Shown: in pieces, positions 47,184-60,224 of the stretch
Layout: every line of letters starts with the position of its first letter
How positions within the stretch are numbered: the stretch's first letter is position 1
Source: Pelodera strongyloides
Taxonomy: Eukaryota > Nematoda > Chromadorea > Rhabditida > Rhabditidae
Direction: 5' to 3'
Assembly: GCA_036852015.1 (NCBI GenBank)
Contig: JAANDG010000168.1
Span: 124,001-188,000 of the forward strand
Length of the DNA: 64,000 nt
Program-made: the position numbers and the translations under genes
The notes under the pieces: generated by a model
Database searches by the model: none
What the model saw: the letters and a program-made list of their open reading frames with translations, nothing else
Told to the model about the DNA's origin: nothing

Positions 47184-50100
47184 ATGGAGTTGGTTCTCTC
47201 GCTGGTGCGTTTGATACGACCGTGGCTGCGATTTGCCGCCGAGGTAGGAAGTTTGCAGTTTTCCGTGATATTATCATTCGACAGTATGAACTGTAATGGA
47301 ATGTGAATAACTGGAAGATGTTAGCTGCTAAGCTACCTGCAGTCGTAGGTTGCCGATTACCCTGGTCCTCAGGGGCGCAGCGCGGAATGCGTAGTCGCGT
47401 CCGCGGGAAAAGATTGCAAATTTGCATTGAAAAATTCGAGACATTTCTGCGTTTCCGCCGTTCTCATGTTAAAAAGCTATCTCTTTTCCGCGGACTCGTT
47501 TGCGCGCTACACGCCTGAGAACGTAGTAGGATTTCCCCTCATTGGATCTGTTTGGTGTGCCTTAGCCTTACCTTAGTACTGTATGTACACCTTATATGCA
47601 AATGTTTTCAGGTGTACTACATCCTTGTGAATGCTCTATTCGGATTCGTCCATCTCTTTACACAGAAACAATCGGTTCCACCGCCGAATGATGATTTGCT
47701 ACTGATCAGTGCTACACAAGCGGCAGAGATGATTAGGAAACGGGAGGTACGAGTTTGTTACAGTAGGTCCTACAGTAGGATTACTTTGCCGTTTAGGGTA
47801 CTCTAGCCGTACCTTATAGGTGCGTCTTATTGGATTGAACAAGTTGATTCTGTAGAATGTTGGACACAATGGCTTACCTTATTGTTAGAGACTTTAGTAG
47901 AGATTTAGGGATCCGACTTGAGCAGGTTACTCTATGCGATTGTTTTGGATTATGGTACGGAGTACGGTAGCTCATTAGCATGGGAATAATAATAAATTGA
48001 TTTAGGTAACCTCATCGAGCCTGGTCAACGCGTACATCCAGCGTATCGAGCAAGTCAACGGACTGATAAATGCTGTAGTTGTCAGGAACTTCACCGATGC
48101 CAAGGAGCTGGCAGCCCAAGTGGACCAGAGACTTGATGAGATGAGCGAGGACGATAGGAATGGGGTAAGCAGGGGCAGGGGTAAGCAGCGACGATAGGAA
48201 TGGGGTAAGCAGGGGCAGGGGTAAGCAGCGACGATAGGAATGGGGTAAGCAGGGGCAGGGGTAAGCAGCGACGATAGGAATGGGGCAAGCAGGTTCAAAA
48301 AACACACAAGTGACCATTGGGCGACCGGTTGCTGACCACTTTGAGACTATTTCCTATTTCACCGAGTTAAAAGGAAAGCTGGTCGTCAAATTGTTGATTA
48401 TATTTTTGTTGGGAGCAGAAGGACGAAAAACTGCCGCCAAATAGTTTCCCATTGTTTTCTTTGTTAATTGTAGATGGTCTGTGGCAGTTGCGTTTATTAC
48501 GTTTTTGGGGGGATTTTTTATATGTAACTCTTTATTCAATTAATAAAATAAACACATATACAGTGACGAAGAAAGAGAAAAACATTTGTACGTTTGTACC
48601 TCGATGTCAAACACTTTTTTCAAGCTTTGTTTTCAGCTAGCCGGCGCGGAACCCCTTCTCGGCGTGCCTTTCACACTCAAGGATTGTATCGAGGTGGGAA
48701 TTCACAACTATTCAATATAGTTATATTTATTCAAATTTGAGGTTCACGATACCCAACGCTCATCGAGGTGTTTCTCTTTTGGATTGGTTAATTATTTCCA
48801 CTGTTCCCCATATTCGAGCATAATAAGCTATTTTGCAAATTGTATGAATTCTAATTCAGGTTGAGGGTTTGGCGTGCACGATCGGTATCTATAGCCGAAA
48901 GGATACCAAGGCGGAAGCGGACGCGGTCGTCGTTGAGAGGTAAGGCATTGAGTTGCAGATTATACAACTAGCCGTTTACTATAAGAATACGAAAGGAAGA
49001 TAACTTCTGAAGACAAGAAAGACACTGCATATTGCATAGCATGCCTTATTGTGTGTGTGTCATTCATGATATAGATGCGCAGTATTGTATGCATTTGAAC
49101 TTGAGACTATATGTCTGGGATCACTTTTAGTACGTAATTTGTATGCTAATTAATTTCAGAATGAAGAAAGCGGGCGCCATTTGCTTGGCCGTCACCAACG
49201 TGCCCGAAGTGTGTATGTGGTGGGAGAGTGTGAACAAGGTGTACGGTAAGTGATTTAAAGGGAATGACACGTGGTTTGTTCTTTGTCCCGGGGATGCTGG
49301 CAACTAAGTATCGGTGCCTCTACGTAGTCACCGTTAACGCGAGTATGTTCCCTTTACTGCTGATTGGTTAGAGTTTAGAGTAGAATTACGCCAACGATCT
49401 ACCCGTATGTCTCACTTGAAAGAGTAATGGTAAGGGATTAGAGACTTAGAAATGATAAGGGTTTCCGTTCAGGACGTACCAACAATCCTTACGATACACG
49501 AAGAATTGCTGGTGGAAGTAGTGGTGGAGAAGCTTCACTTGTTGGTGCCGCAGCAAGTATTGTGAGTTTGTAAAGTTGCGCTTGCAATATATATATATAG
49601 AAATAAGTTTTATTTATTAGACCCTTAGAGAGGGGCGCATCGTCGTGTGACGAGCATATGTAGTATACTAATAATAATCATGAAAATATATTTGCTTTCT
49701 TGATTCAGATCGGAATCGGTAGTGATATTGGTGGAAGCATCCGAATGCCGTCGATGTTTAACGGAGTTTTTGGACTGAAACCAACTCCAGGTAAGGTTAC
49801 TGTATCTTCGTTCATTGAATTCGTCTGCTCAGATTACGTTATCTTTGTTCAGAGTACTGTATCTATATCTTAGAATCTTGTATTAGGTTAGTACTGTGTC
49901 TTCATTGAGAACGTTGCGTACTACTGTTTCAGTAGGCTTTGGATATTGTTCGGTAGTACTCGATTTTTTGTTCTTTTATATTGTGTGAAGGTTTATTCTT
50001 AAAGTAGATATATTAAAGTGACTGAACCACATCAAACAAGATCACATCAAACAAGATTAAGCCGATGTTTTTGAAATTCATGTTTTAGGCATTGTCCCAC

Positions 50101-52856
50101 TGGATGGACATCTGCCCGTCGGAACGTGTGGCTACCGGGTGCAAATGCTGAGGATTGGACCGATTTGTCGATACGCCGAGGACCTACCGACTGTTTTGAA
50201 GGTAGGATTATATACTAAATAAGAAACTGTCCAACAACCCGAATTTGTGTTGCTTCTTTTTTTCGGTTAGATTTTTTCAATTATTGTGATGATTGCATAG
50301 TCCGTCTTAACTTGAATTCACGGGGTATTAATCTGTGGTATTTGAAAGGAATTTTCAGAAACTTTAAAAAAGAGAATCTGTTCGATAGCGTGCCGTGCAT
50401 TAGGGATAACAGATAGTTAACGGTTTGCGTCGTGTAGTGTTATTGTTGTTTATGGTATCCGATCGATTATGTAAATTTTCAAGTGGTGTTCTTTGCACGT
50501 TATCTCGTCTCCTATCCTAATCGATAACTAATTGATATGACTTTAGGTGATGGGCTCGTCGGCGGTGAACGAGCTGCGTCTGGATGAACCAGTTCAGATG
50601 CGTAAATTGCGAGTCTTCTATATGGACGGTCTGAGGACACCACTCAACGAGGGACTACATGGAGACATGAAAAGGACACTGCATAGGGTGGGTTGAGTAC
50701 GGTACCCCTTCTGTCCACCATACTTGGGTCAGCTGAGTACGGTACCCCTTCTGTCCGCCATACTTCTTCCTCGAATAATATATCTGTATAATTTTTCTCT
50801 TCTCTATTTATAAAACCGTGGTCATCGCACTGATGACTTGATGAGTCCCCACCCGGGTAAAGCCCTCGTATTCGAAACGGTCGTACCGGGGTTACCATAT
50901 TACGCATGGTACATTCATGTTTTCTTTATTGCCAATTGTTCACTTATTTTTTCCAAATTATTTCCTCTTTTATTACTCAGCGTATATTTAGGCGGTGCAG
51001 TATTTCGAGCGTAAGTACGACCTGGCTGCCATCCGTGTGGACCTGCCCCTTGCTCACTACGCAATGGAGTTCTTCCTCATCTCAATGTACGTGGAGGGAT
51101 CACCGACCTTTGATCAACATCTGGCCGACTTGAAGGTAAGCAATTGTTGCGCATGGAGTATACGGAGGTGTATATTACGGTATTGGGAAGCTTGGGGGTT
51201 TCTGCAGCCCAGAGTGCATAATTTAGGTATGTGTGCTGAAAGCAGCAATGCATCCATTTTGTGTTGAAAATCGGTATTGGTGAAAGATCGGTGCGGGTAG
51301 CTCAAACGGGAAAGTGCTTGTTCCAGGAAAGTCACGCGGGATCGCTCCTTACTATGGTTTCACAACAGACCAGAGGTCGTATTCACCAACACACAGGGAG
51401 CCCTCCCTAGGCTCACGTGCACTCTGAATCTCTTCTGTTCTCGCACTCCCTACGCACTGCTTCTTGGGAGGCCAGGGAGGGCTCCCTGTGTGTTGGTGAA
51501 TACGGTCTCAGGGTTTTCCCTTGAAGCCAGAGAATTTGTACACAAAGTTCGTTGGTGATCGATAGCAATTGCATATAATTATTTGCAGGGCACTGTCAAC
51601 TGCTACACAGAATTGGTAAAGGCGTTGGTTGGAAAGTCGAATCACACAATTCCCGCTCTTTTGACTGGAATCATCGATTCGCCGACTAGTCCGTTCTCAC
51701 CGGCTCAGCTAAATGATGTGAGTTGCCTCAGTTTGTAGTTTCTCTGATTACGGTATCGATCGAGTGGGTTACTGTATCTATCCTCGGAACTACCGCACGA
51801 TGCGATAGTGTACCAGGTAGTTACTGTAGATTTGTGACTTTGAACGAATGTGTTTTCCAGCTACGTTACAAGCGCGACCGTCTGGTACGTGAGATCCAAG
51901 AGCTTCTCGGAAACGATGGTGTTCTGTTCTTCCCGTCGTTCCCACACACTGCACCATATCATCATTCGCCGATTTTCAAGGTAATTTAATTGTGATTTCG
52001 GAAGAAGTGCATTGAAGAAGCATGAGTAGGAAACAGTCCGAAACTAGTACGTTTCCTGAAACATGACGATGAACCGTATTGTGCTAAATCTACGTAAATC
52101 TACGTAAATTACTTGTGTATTAACTCAGCTTACTGAACCCTGGTTGCTCCTGTGCGTTAGGGTAATTGTTTCTGGCTTCCATACAACTATTTTTCTGACT
52201 TACATTATCTTTTCATACATTAACTTGCTTACCTTGATTGACTTACATTACTTATGTTCCGTACTTATGTGTCTATCTGTTACAGCCGCTCAACTTTGGC
52301 TACACTGCTCTATTCAACGCCCTCGCTGTGCCGGTGGTACAATGCCCTATGGGTTTGGCCAAAAATGGAATGCCGCTTGGTGTACAGGTAATATCCCTTC
52401 CGCACTTGTTCCATGTACTTGATTGATGTTGTATCTGATTGATTGTATGTGTGAATAAAGTAGTGATATATATATATCTTTTCAATCAATGATTGGTTTT
52501 TGTATGGTTTGTGAAATCTACTGTATCACTTACAATTAGGCCAGTGGTTATGTTTACAATTAGTCTGTTATTCATGGTATACTAGCATACTGACTTGTTA
52601 TGTTCAGACTTCAGACTTTGGGCTTTTCGGTACCTTAGACCTGTTTCAAATGCAACCTACCCATTTTTCGCAGCCATTTTTACGTAACCATGTTGTTTTC
52701 AATATAAAATAGTTTTACGTGTGTCTTGCCTTTAATTATTATTTAATATTATAGGTGGTCGGAGCACAAAAATCAGATCGCCTTTTGATCGCTGCGGCCA
52801 AGGATTTGGAGGAAGGTTTTGGCGGATGGACACCGACTGGTGTTAAGGCTAACTAA
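47184..52856 (+). CDS. FAAH2: Fatty-acid amide hydrolase, FAAH2 type (amidase signature family)
   Basis: Fifteen exons in consistent phase encode 532 residues: 47184-47243, 47612-47746, 48006-48164, 48637-48693, 48860-48939, 49160-49245, 49473-49561, 49709-49790, 50089-50201, 50547-50687, 50992-51135, 51589-51717, 51861-51980, 52286-52387 and 52755-52856. The enzyme would hydrolyse fatty-acid amides such as N-acylethanolamines. Residues 1-38 are hydrophobic (MELVLSLVRLIRPWLRFAAE, VYYILVNALFGFVHLF), suggesting a membrane anchor. The Ser-Ser-Lys triad is intact: K133 in GVPFTLKD, S208 in AGGSSGGE, nucleophile S232 in GSDIGGSIR. The length equals human FAAH2 as I recall it. The start follows TTGTTCAG by one base. 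The exon 3 donor lies within a 40-bp tandem repeat, and intron 11 carries a MITE. Confidence 0.95.
48151..48290. repeat. 40-bp tandem repeat spanning the FAAH exon 3 donor
   Basis: About 3.5 copies of a 40-base unit, ACGATAGGAATGGGGTAAGC followed by AGGGGCAGGGGTAAGCAGCG. The first copy includes the last codons of exon 3 and its donor (GGG before GTAAGC at 48165). Each later unit repeats that donor and adds a second GGG-GTAAGC. Confidence 0.95.
51373..51509. mobile_element. MITE, GAGGTCGTATTCACCAACAC ends
   Basis: The left arm GAGGTCGTATTCACCAACAC, then ACAGGGAGCCCTCCC, is mirrored by GGGAGGGCTCCCTGTGTGTT, then GGTGAATACGGTCTC. It sits in intron 11 of FAAH. Partial copies lie at 45457 and 28360. 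The outer GAGG(C/T)C.TATTCACCA is shared with the 9395/19032 family. Confidence 0.85.
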
Positions 52857-52907
52857 AGAAAGACTTACGTGTCCTGTGTCCTCGTATGTTTTAAGCCTTA
52901 TTTAAAC

Positions 52908-53037
52908 TTAAAGCGAAATACCGGCCGGTTTTTGAAACGCATCGTGGACAGCTGAATTCTTACGCATTTATGCTAATTTGCTCGACTTTAGCTCGTTTTT
53001 TATTCTAGCTGGTGTCCACAATAATATTTCGCTTTAA
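52908..53037. mobile_element. CCGGCCGG palindromic MITE, short copy
   Basis: The left end is TTAAAGCGAAATACCGGCCG followed by GTTTTTGAAACGCAT. The interior is GACAGCTGAATTCTTACGCA and AATTTGCTCGACTTTAGCTCG. The right end ATATTTCGCTTTAA has lost the CCGGCCGG part, so the element is about 50 bp shorter than full copies. It starts 52 bases after the FAAH stop. Confidence 0.8.
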
Positions 53038-53049
53038 AGGGTATCACAC

Positions 53050-53167
53050 TTGATTTTGAAGCGTATACTGGACAACTAAATTTTCTCGTCCAGTATGTTA
53101 CAGATGGACAATGGACACATAAATTTGCATACAATAAATTAGAATGTCCAGTATTCGCCTCTCAAAC
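53050..53167. repeat. Imperfect palindrome next to the MITE
   Basis: TTTTGAAGCGTATACTGGAC on the left is mirrored by GTCCAGTATTCGCCTCTCAAA on the right. ACGAGAAAATTTAG-type internal arms are weaker. It may be a diverged relative of the neighbouring element, since TTTTGAAGCG and TCTCAAA correspond to its subterminal sequence. Confidence 0.5.
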
Positions 53168-53872
53168 CATGTGCATTACCGTTTTAACTAATTTAACCCT
53201 TCTTGTGTTTAAGTAATATAAATATATGATTAACTTTGCAGCTTAACTTCGTGTAGTTGTGCGGGTTCTATTCAAGTATTTAATGTTTCTATGCCTTTTT
53301 GAAGCTGGCACTAACTTATTGTAGTATTTTAGTATTTTTATACTGGTTCGACCGCTCATCGGTAGTTTGATCCCTTGCCTGTAGTTTGTATTTTATTTTA
53401 ATTTGGGTTGTAGTTTGATCTTTTGAACTTAACTAATATACTGGCCTTGTTTTTGGACAATGTTCAGTTTGATCTTGCTTTTTGTACTGTAGCAAGATTT
53501 TGTATATTTTAACTTCCGTATTTCACTCGCTGTTGTCTCCAAGCAAATCACATACTGTATTGAGTACCCTTGCTCTTACCCTTACTACCCTAAGATCCCA
53601 GACCCTTTTTAATTCACTAATTATGTTAATTATGTTTTAAGATCTGACTTTTCGCATCGTTTACTTATGTTTTCGTAATCGTAAAGAATTGACCTGTTTG
53701 TGTAGATAATCTGATGTGTAAATGTAAATTTTGCTTATTTGTGAATATTTGGCTATTTTGTGTATGTAATAATATATTGTTGCAAACTCGTTTTTATTTG
53801 ACCCTGTCTTTGGTAAGAGCAAGGGTACTCAATACCGTATGGGATTCGTTGGTAAGATGTGCTATTTTCTAT

Positions 53873-53915
53873 CGTCAGGGAATATTTTCCCGAGGGAGTG
53901 GTGAGTATGGCCTTA
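53873..53915. mobile_element. Half copy of the GAGTGGTGAAT(A/G)TGGCC MITE
   Basis: CAGGGAATATTTTCCCGAGG, then GAGTGGTGAGTATGGCCTTA, matches the right end of 19032-19163. The left arm is absent. Confidence 0.65.
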
Positions 53916-54156
53916 GAATGCAAGAAGGGAGGTAGAAGTGACATTACGCCATAAGGTATAAATACGCCAACATAGGAATACAACACAGAAATAAATTATA
54001 CGAGCGGGAGTGTTTCCTACGGTTTGTAGCGGAATCCGAACCTTGATTGCGAGGGTTGGGGTGGAGAGAACCTTGCCATAGAGTCGCTCTAAAAATGTCT
54101 AGCTCTTGAATGAGCTCCTGGTTCTAGCCCAAAGACGTCGAGCAATTGTCAGCTCT

Positions 54157-54293
54157 GGCCGTATGCCTAACAGCGGGAACCTCCCAGGGTGGGAGAATTT
54201 CTCTCTGTGTGTCTCTGATAAGTGTGATCCCTCTCTTTCTCTCACCTCCCACTGGGAGGCTGGGAGCTTCCCGGCACGTTCGTTCATACGGCC
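54157..54293. mobile_element. MITE, GGCCGTATG ends
   Basis: The left end is GGCCGTATGCCTAACAGCGG followed by GAACCTCCCAGGGTGGGAGA. The right end is GGCTGGGAGCTTCCCGGCAC followed by GTTCGTTCATACGGCC. It is an inverted relative of 18791-18917. Confidence 0.8.
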
Positions 54294-54715
54294 ACTGGAG
54301 CTCGTTACCTACTCTGCTCAGGATCTCTGCGATAAGGTCGTAAGCTTTGAAACACTGAAGTGAACCACCCTTGAATAATGGAGTTTCCAAGTATGGTGAA
54401 AATGTACAGTATACTGGAACTACACGAGAATATTTTTCATATTATATATGCAGGTTTCGTGCAGGAATACGGTAGTATTGCAGAATCACTCCGAGTTTTT
54501 GGGAAACTTAGAGACCCCATAAAGGAGCGCGCTGTTGCGGCGTGAAAGGTATGTATAGCGTATAATTGTTTAAAATTTCGAGTTTGGATAATTAGAATGT
54601 CGAGCTGATGGTTTAAACTTCGTTCTTTACTCGTATCTGTTGCTTTTCCTTATATTATCTCGTCTTTACCGTAGTACTGTAAGAACAACTATCTAGTACG
54701 GGGGTCTATGCGTCA

Positions 54716-56582
54716 ATGGAATCAAGCTGGGACCATGGGGAAACAGGTGGGTACGGTAGCTGTTGGGAGGTTTTGGTATGCGATGGTGGTACAGTATCAG
54801 TAGGGATTACGGTATTAATATTATTTTTATGAAGTTTAGAGATAGAAACATTGTTTAGACGGAACGATGTCAGTGCAAACTCCACATGCTAATTCACTAG
54901 GGTAACTGTTCGTGTTGTCACTTGTCGTTGCATACATATGATATGGTTAGCTAGCAAATGTGGAATATATGGCACGAGCGGGTTCGAAGTTCGAACCCGC
55001 TTGACGTGCTGTGATGTTCGATTAGCAGTTCTTTCAGCTTCGCTAGATTGTTCCGACGACGATTGGTGTACAGAAGACGCTGACGAAGCGGCCAGTTTTC
55101 ACATGTGAGATTCTATTCTTTCACCTCCGTAACCAAAACAGTATATGAACTTTGAAGGAACCACCCGGTGAGGGAATCATAGGCGCTCCCTCTTGGCCTT
55201 AGCCCTAAGACGGCGAGCGATTTGTCATCTGGAACTCGTCGCCTACTGCTCAGGACCTCTGCGGAACATGTCATAAGCAAAACCTTGACTCCCTTGAATA
55301 AAAGTGCACGTTATTGAAGCGTCAAAGAAATTTTTTTAATGTTAACATATGAAAACGATGGGACGTACCTACCTTGTCGCCCCACACCTACTGTCCAAGC
55401 ATACAAATGTTTTGTTTGGAATGGATTCAGTGTGGTGGGGAGGAGTTGTAATTACAAAAAGATCCAAAAAGCTAAATTGCTTTTATTCTTATTATAGATT
55501 CCATCGAAGAAGAGACCCAAGCACACACAACGTCTATGAGAGAAGATGGCCTTCGCGTGTCAATTATGGAACAGCTTCCAGCACGTAAGTTTTTCTATGA
55601 GTAAATGACACAGTCAGACAAATGACACAGAGTGACACAGGCACAGACAGATGACACAGACGGAATGAGTAATGACACAGATTAGTAATGACACAGACAG
55701 ACACAGATAAATCAGATAAGTGATCTGGGAGCATACTTCCAGTCTTCATGCATAGGACCACATGTCTTTCAAAGTGAAGATATGTTGTATTTCCAGGTGT
55801 TCGCCGCAAAACACTTCACATTCTAGTAGAAAAGGCGTGGTAAGTATCTTTGAGATTTCCTTGTCTTTGGCTCCTAAACCCTAAACTGATCGTTTCCATT
55901 TTAATGAAACGTTCTTAGAGTCTAATAAACATTTTTAGACATTGTCGTACACTTATCGTTAGGGCTTAAGATCAGATTTTCCGCTTTACTTAAAAGCTGT
56001 CGTTCCGTGCTGATGCCATATCGGCGGCGCACACATGTGGTCGTCGCTGCTGTCACAAACTTCCCACCATGAACTCGCCTTACATCGCCTAAACGTTGGC
56101 ATAAATCCTGGGCCAACTTTTCGCGGCCGTGTTTCTTCATTGTTATTTATAGGTTCGCCTATCCGCCGGTGGACCCGGGCGTCACTCTGCTACCAAGATA
56201 AATTCAAAGAGAAGGGTAACTTTACTTTGTTTTACATTAGTTGGTTGTGTACAAGTACATATGTATAAGTACATACATACCCCCATGAATTGAATATTTG
56301 ACCTGACGAGCCTTGAATGGCCTATGTATGTTATACGTGCATTTATTGAAAAATACGAATGTACCGTAGCCCAAGCTTTTTTTTTAAACTTATTTTATGG
56401 AAATCCTCTCCCAGCAATGTCGTAGTCGCTCGTCATGTGTTCAGAATGCACCGCGACGTGGAAGTATGATCAAAGACGTGTCGCTGGTGAGGAGGAAGTC
56501 ATTTGAGGAAGAGGTGGGTTACGGTATCTCTCTCTGTTCCTCTCTCTCTCCCTCTCTCTCACTGTTTCTCTCTTTCTCTTTA

Positions 56583-56625
<43 letters not shown>

Positions 56626-59600
56626 ATCTCGTGCGTGGTCTCTGTTATAGCGCCGCTCTCTCTCCCTCTCTTTCACTCAACAGAAAAGTAGATGAATGAA
56701 GTTCTGGGTAATTCTAATAGCTTTTCCCATTTTCCAGAACAGTAAGCCAGCCAAGCGAGGCTCTAACCATGTCAAAAAGAAGGACACATCGCAACCAGCC
56801 ACTCCTACCAATTCAAACGCGAATCCGAATGCAAACCCGGACGATTGTCATAACACGCAAATCACGGTGAGATAAATCGCGAACGACTGGCACTGGTGTT
56901 GCACTGCTCGGGCAATCGCGAACAAGTGGCGCTTGTTCGCGATCCGCATAATGTCCCGCGCTGTTTTTGCATCAAACGCAGACGTTGTGCTGATTCTTGC
57001 GCCACCTTTTGCTCAAAAGGCTCAAAAGGAGCTCAAAAGGAGCTCAAAAGGATATATTGCAAATTAAGCATGTATACTAGTCTATGGTTTTTTTAGACGC
57101 TCGCTAAAACGACGGCGAAAAATGACAAGCGAAAAGATAAACGAAAGTCTACTGATGGAGATGCACGGGTTTGTCATTTTGTAACTGGTCGTCTAATATA
57201 CACAACTCTGTGCTAATTTACATACACATACAAAGGACACTTGTTATTACTCTATGTACTCTAATTCTTTTCCTTCAGGCTAGAGCGCAGATGGTGAAGA
57301 AAACGTCTACCCGAGCACAACAGACTCCGCAGGAACATTTAAAGCGGATGCGACATCCGATTGAGTCACCGGAAGAGAGAAATAAAAGAAAGAGAAGGGT
57401 TCGTAACTTGTGTCACTTGCATCACTCTCTATATGTATATATATATATATACCCTAAATTATCTTTCTTCAGGCTGGAGCGCAGCGTTCGCAGCAAATAT
57501 CCGCCTAAATTAGGCGCCTGAGGCGGCCCGCGTCGAACATTTAGCGCACATGTAGGATGCCTTTGACGGCTGAGTGCAGTGGATGCGTCACCTGCAATTG
57601 TAGCACTTTTGCTGTCACTTACACAAGCCATATGATGGAGACTTGCACGAGATTTGTTATGCGTTTCACCAATGTATTTTATAAGTTCTCCTAGCTTTGA
57701 ATATGTTCATTGGCAGCATATTTTTTTCCCATCTTTGCCTCTAACAATGAGTGTGACAACAGCACAGTAGTATGTATGCCGTTCATTGTAGGACGAAGAG
57801 GCACAACGTAAACGTCGAAAGGATTTACTCGCTAATATGGTGCGTGTCGGACAGTACGTGGAGGACGCGGAGTCGCCAGTTAATAGGTGCGCTTTTTGGA
57901 TTGCAACAAATACCAGAAATGTCCAGGGTTCGGCACTGAAGGAATTTGCATACAAGACATGGAATACAGTGCTCCGCACACATCACAAACCACGTGCCAT
58001 ACCACTTTATATTTCTTTGACGACGGAATTTTAGATTTGAAGTGATGGAATTACTCGGCATGGGAGGCTTTGGTGTGGTCTACTTGGTAAAGAATATAGC
58101 GAGAACTGATAAGGTGGTCCTATTTTCAATGTGTTTAGTTTTACCTTGGGCATATATATTTATGAGAAAATCTACGCACATTGTAAAACTATAGTTCGTT
58201 GAAGCTCGCAGCACAACAAACTGCTGCCGATAGCTGCGGTAGAATAGCTGTAACTGTAAAAATTGCAGCAGCCACAGTACGCCATGAAAATGGAACCGAA
58301 AGTCGCGGTGAAAGATCAGAAGCTCTTGTTTGAAGTGAAAATTATGAAGGAATTGGCGGAATTACCGTCGGAAAGGTTGGCTCTAAAGAAATTGGGAGTG
58401 TTGTAGTGTATTGGAGGACGCAGATGGCGGATGTAAAAATAAACCGAGAGATAGACAGAGTATTCGAAAATGTTAATAAAGGTTACTGTCGTTACGTGGG
58501 TAGACCGTGAAAAAAAACAGAGTATTCGAAAATGTTAATAAAGGTTACTGTCCTTACATAGGTAGACCGTGAAAAAAAAAACAGAGTATTTGAAAATGTT
58601 GAGAAATGTTACGGTCCTTAGATAGGTAATTATTGCCAAGTAAACAAAAATGGGAGCGTAAGGTAATTATACATCAATAACGACTGCTCAGGTTATCAGC
58701 ATACGAAGTGGGCGAGCTAGAGTGCTACGTAAGTCGGTCAGAAACCTAAACCTTTAGACAAACGCATTTCTGCAAGCGAGTGTCAAGCGGGCAAGGCGAG
58801 AAGTATGTATTCGTTGTAATGGAACTACTCGGCCTCAGTCTTTATGATATACGAAAGAAGTTGATGGCCGCGGACTTTACGTGAGTCTTTTTTAATCTAT
58901 CAGAACGTGGACAGCGATACCGCGCTGCCTCGCTACTTTGTTGGGCCATAGGGGCGCAGCACGTAGACGTTTTGGTCTGCTCGAGTGCCGCGCTGTTGTC
59001 GCCCTCAGCGACGGGAGAAAAGTTGGAGAATTGTGTGCTACTTTAGGATCTTTCCTTCAGGAATACTCGCTCATGATTGTCTTATCTGCTTTGTTGGCGC
59101 GTCCAAGTTCAGTAGGCAACATGTGAGAACGCCAAACAACAAACTTATTTAGAAGAAGTACGGCCATAAAAATTTGCATACAAACGCTGGAAGCAGTCAC
59201 CGATTTTCACGCGGCTGGGTTCTTACATAGAGATATTAAGGTGAGACACCATTTTAATAATATAAATTTTTTAGTATTATTGTGAACGAAGGGGCACTGT
59301 GACCCCCTCTGCGGTAGTCTAAAGCTGGGTCGAATAAGATTATCTCTGCTCTACTTTAATGAATATACATTCTCATTCAGGCGCACAATTTTGCCGTTGG
59401 AAAATTTAAACAAGACATGATTTATGTATTCGATTTTGGTATAGCAAAACGTTACTGTTCGGTCACTTCTAGTGGGAGGAAAGAGAGGATGTGGGTTACC
59501 TTTGGCATCGTGTTTGTTATTTATCGATCGATTCTCAGCACTAGAAGGCGTTGGTTGCTCTAGTGCCAGACTATTAGGTTCTCGTCTGGAAGGTTCCGTT

Positions 59601-60172
59601 TTACCTCTGATTGTGAGAGGTCTCGTGGCTCTATTTGTATGATGTTTTTGCTAAGCTTGTATAATGCTCCCGTTTACTTTTCAGAGCTCCCGGCAAGAAG
59701 ATCACCTTCTTTGGAACCTATAAATTCTGTCCGATAGCTGCGCATGAGTAAGTGTTTTTTTGCTATTTATTTCTGATTTTCTGCGTTGCCTAACATTGAG
59801 CAAGCCGACCCGCGCACTCTGGCGGAAGCGGAGCTCTTTTCCTACCTTCCGGCGTTGAGGGGGCCTCCCCCGTGAATGGCTACCGTAAGGACCTTCACCT
59901 GAGTTTGTGCCATGTTTGCGCGGCGCACTCAAATGTGTGCCTGAAAATCCTGACCAACTGTATGATGAATATTAACAAACACCAAGTTTAGCCACGTCGA
60001 GCAGGGCCCTAAGGACGATGTGGAGTCGTGGTTGTATATGTGTCTGGATTTGATGAGAGCGGGATGTTTACCATGGGATCGACCTAAAACCTTTGACGAG
60101 ATTGTATATAAGAAGAAGCAGTTGTTCAGCGGTCTGGCTAATGATCCAGAAAAATGTGTGTTTAGAGTAATT

Positions 60173-60224
<52 letters not shown>

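Larger units (their letters stand above)
52857..54715. other. Intergenic stretch between FAAH and the kinase gene
   Basis: No gene seen. It holds three element copies (52908-53037, 53873-53915, 54157-54293) and an imperfect palindrome. A repeat CCAAGTATGG...GGAACTACACGAGAA at about 54390-54435 is shared with 23965-24010. CTATCTAG at 54691-54698 could be the acceptor used just upstream of the kinase start. Confidence 0.5.

Noticed and set aside
48012..48317. Minus-strand frames with a PAYPIPIVAAYPCPCL repeat
   Set aside because: They are the antisense of FAAH exon 3 and its 40-bp tandem repeat.
51285..51350. GCGGGTAGCTCAAACGGGAAAG, resembling a tRNA 5' half
   Set aside because: The 3' half GGGATCGCTCC lacks a proper T loop and the anticodon arm does not fold.
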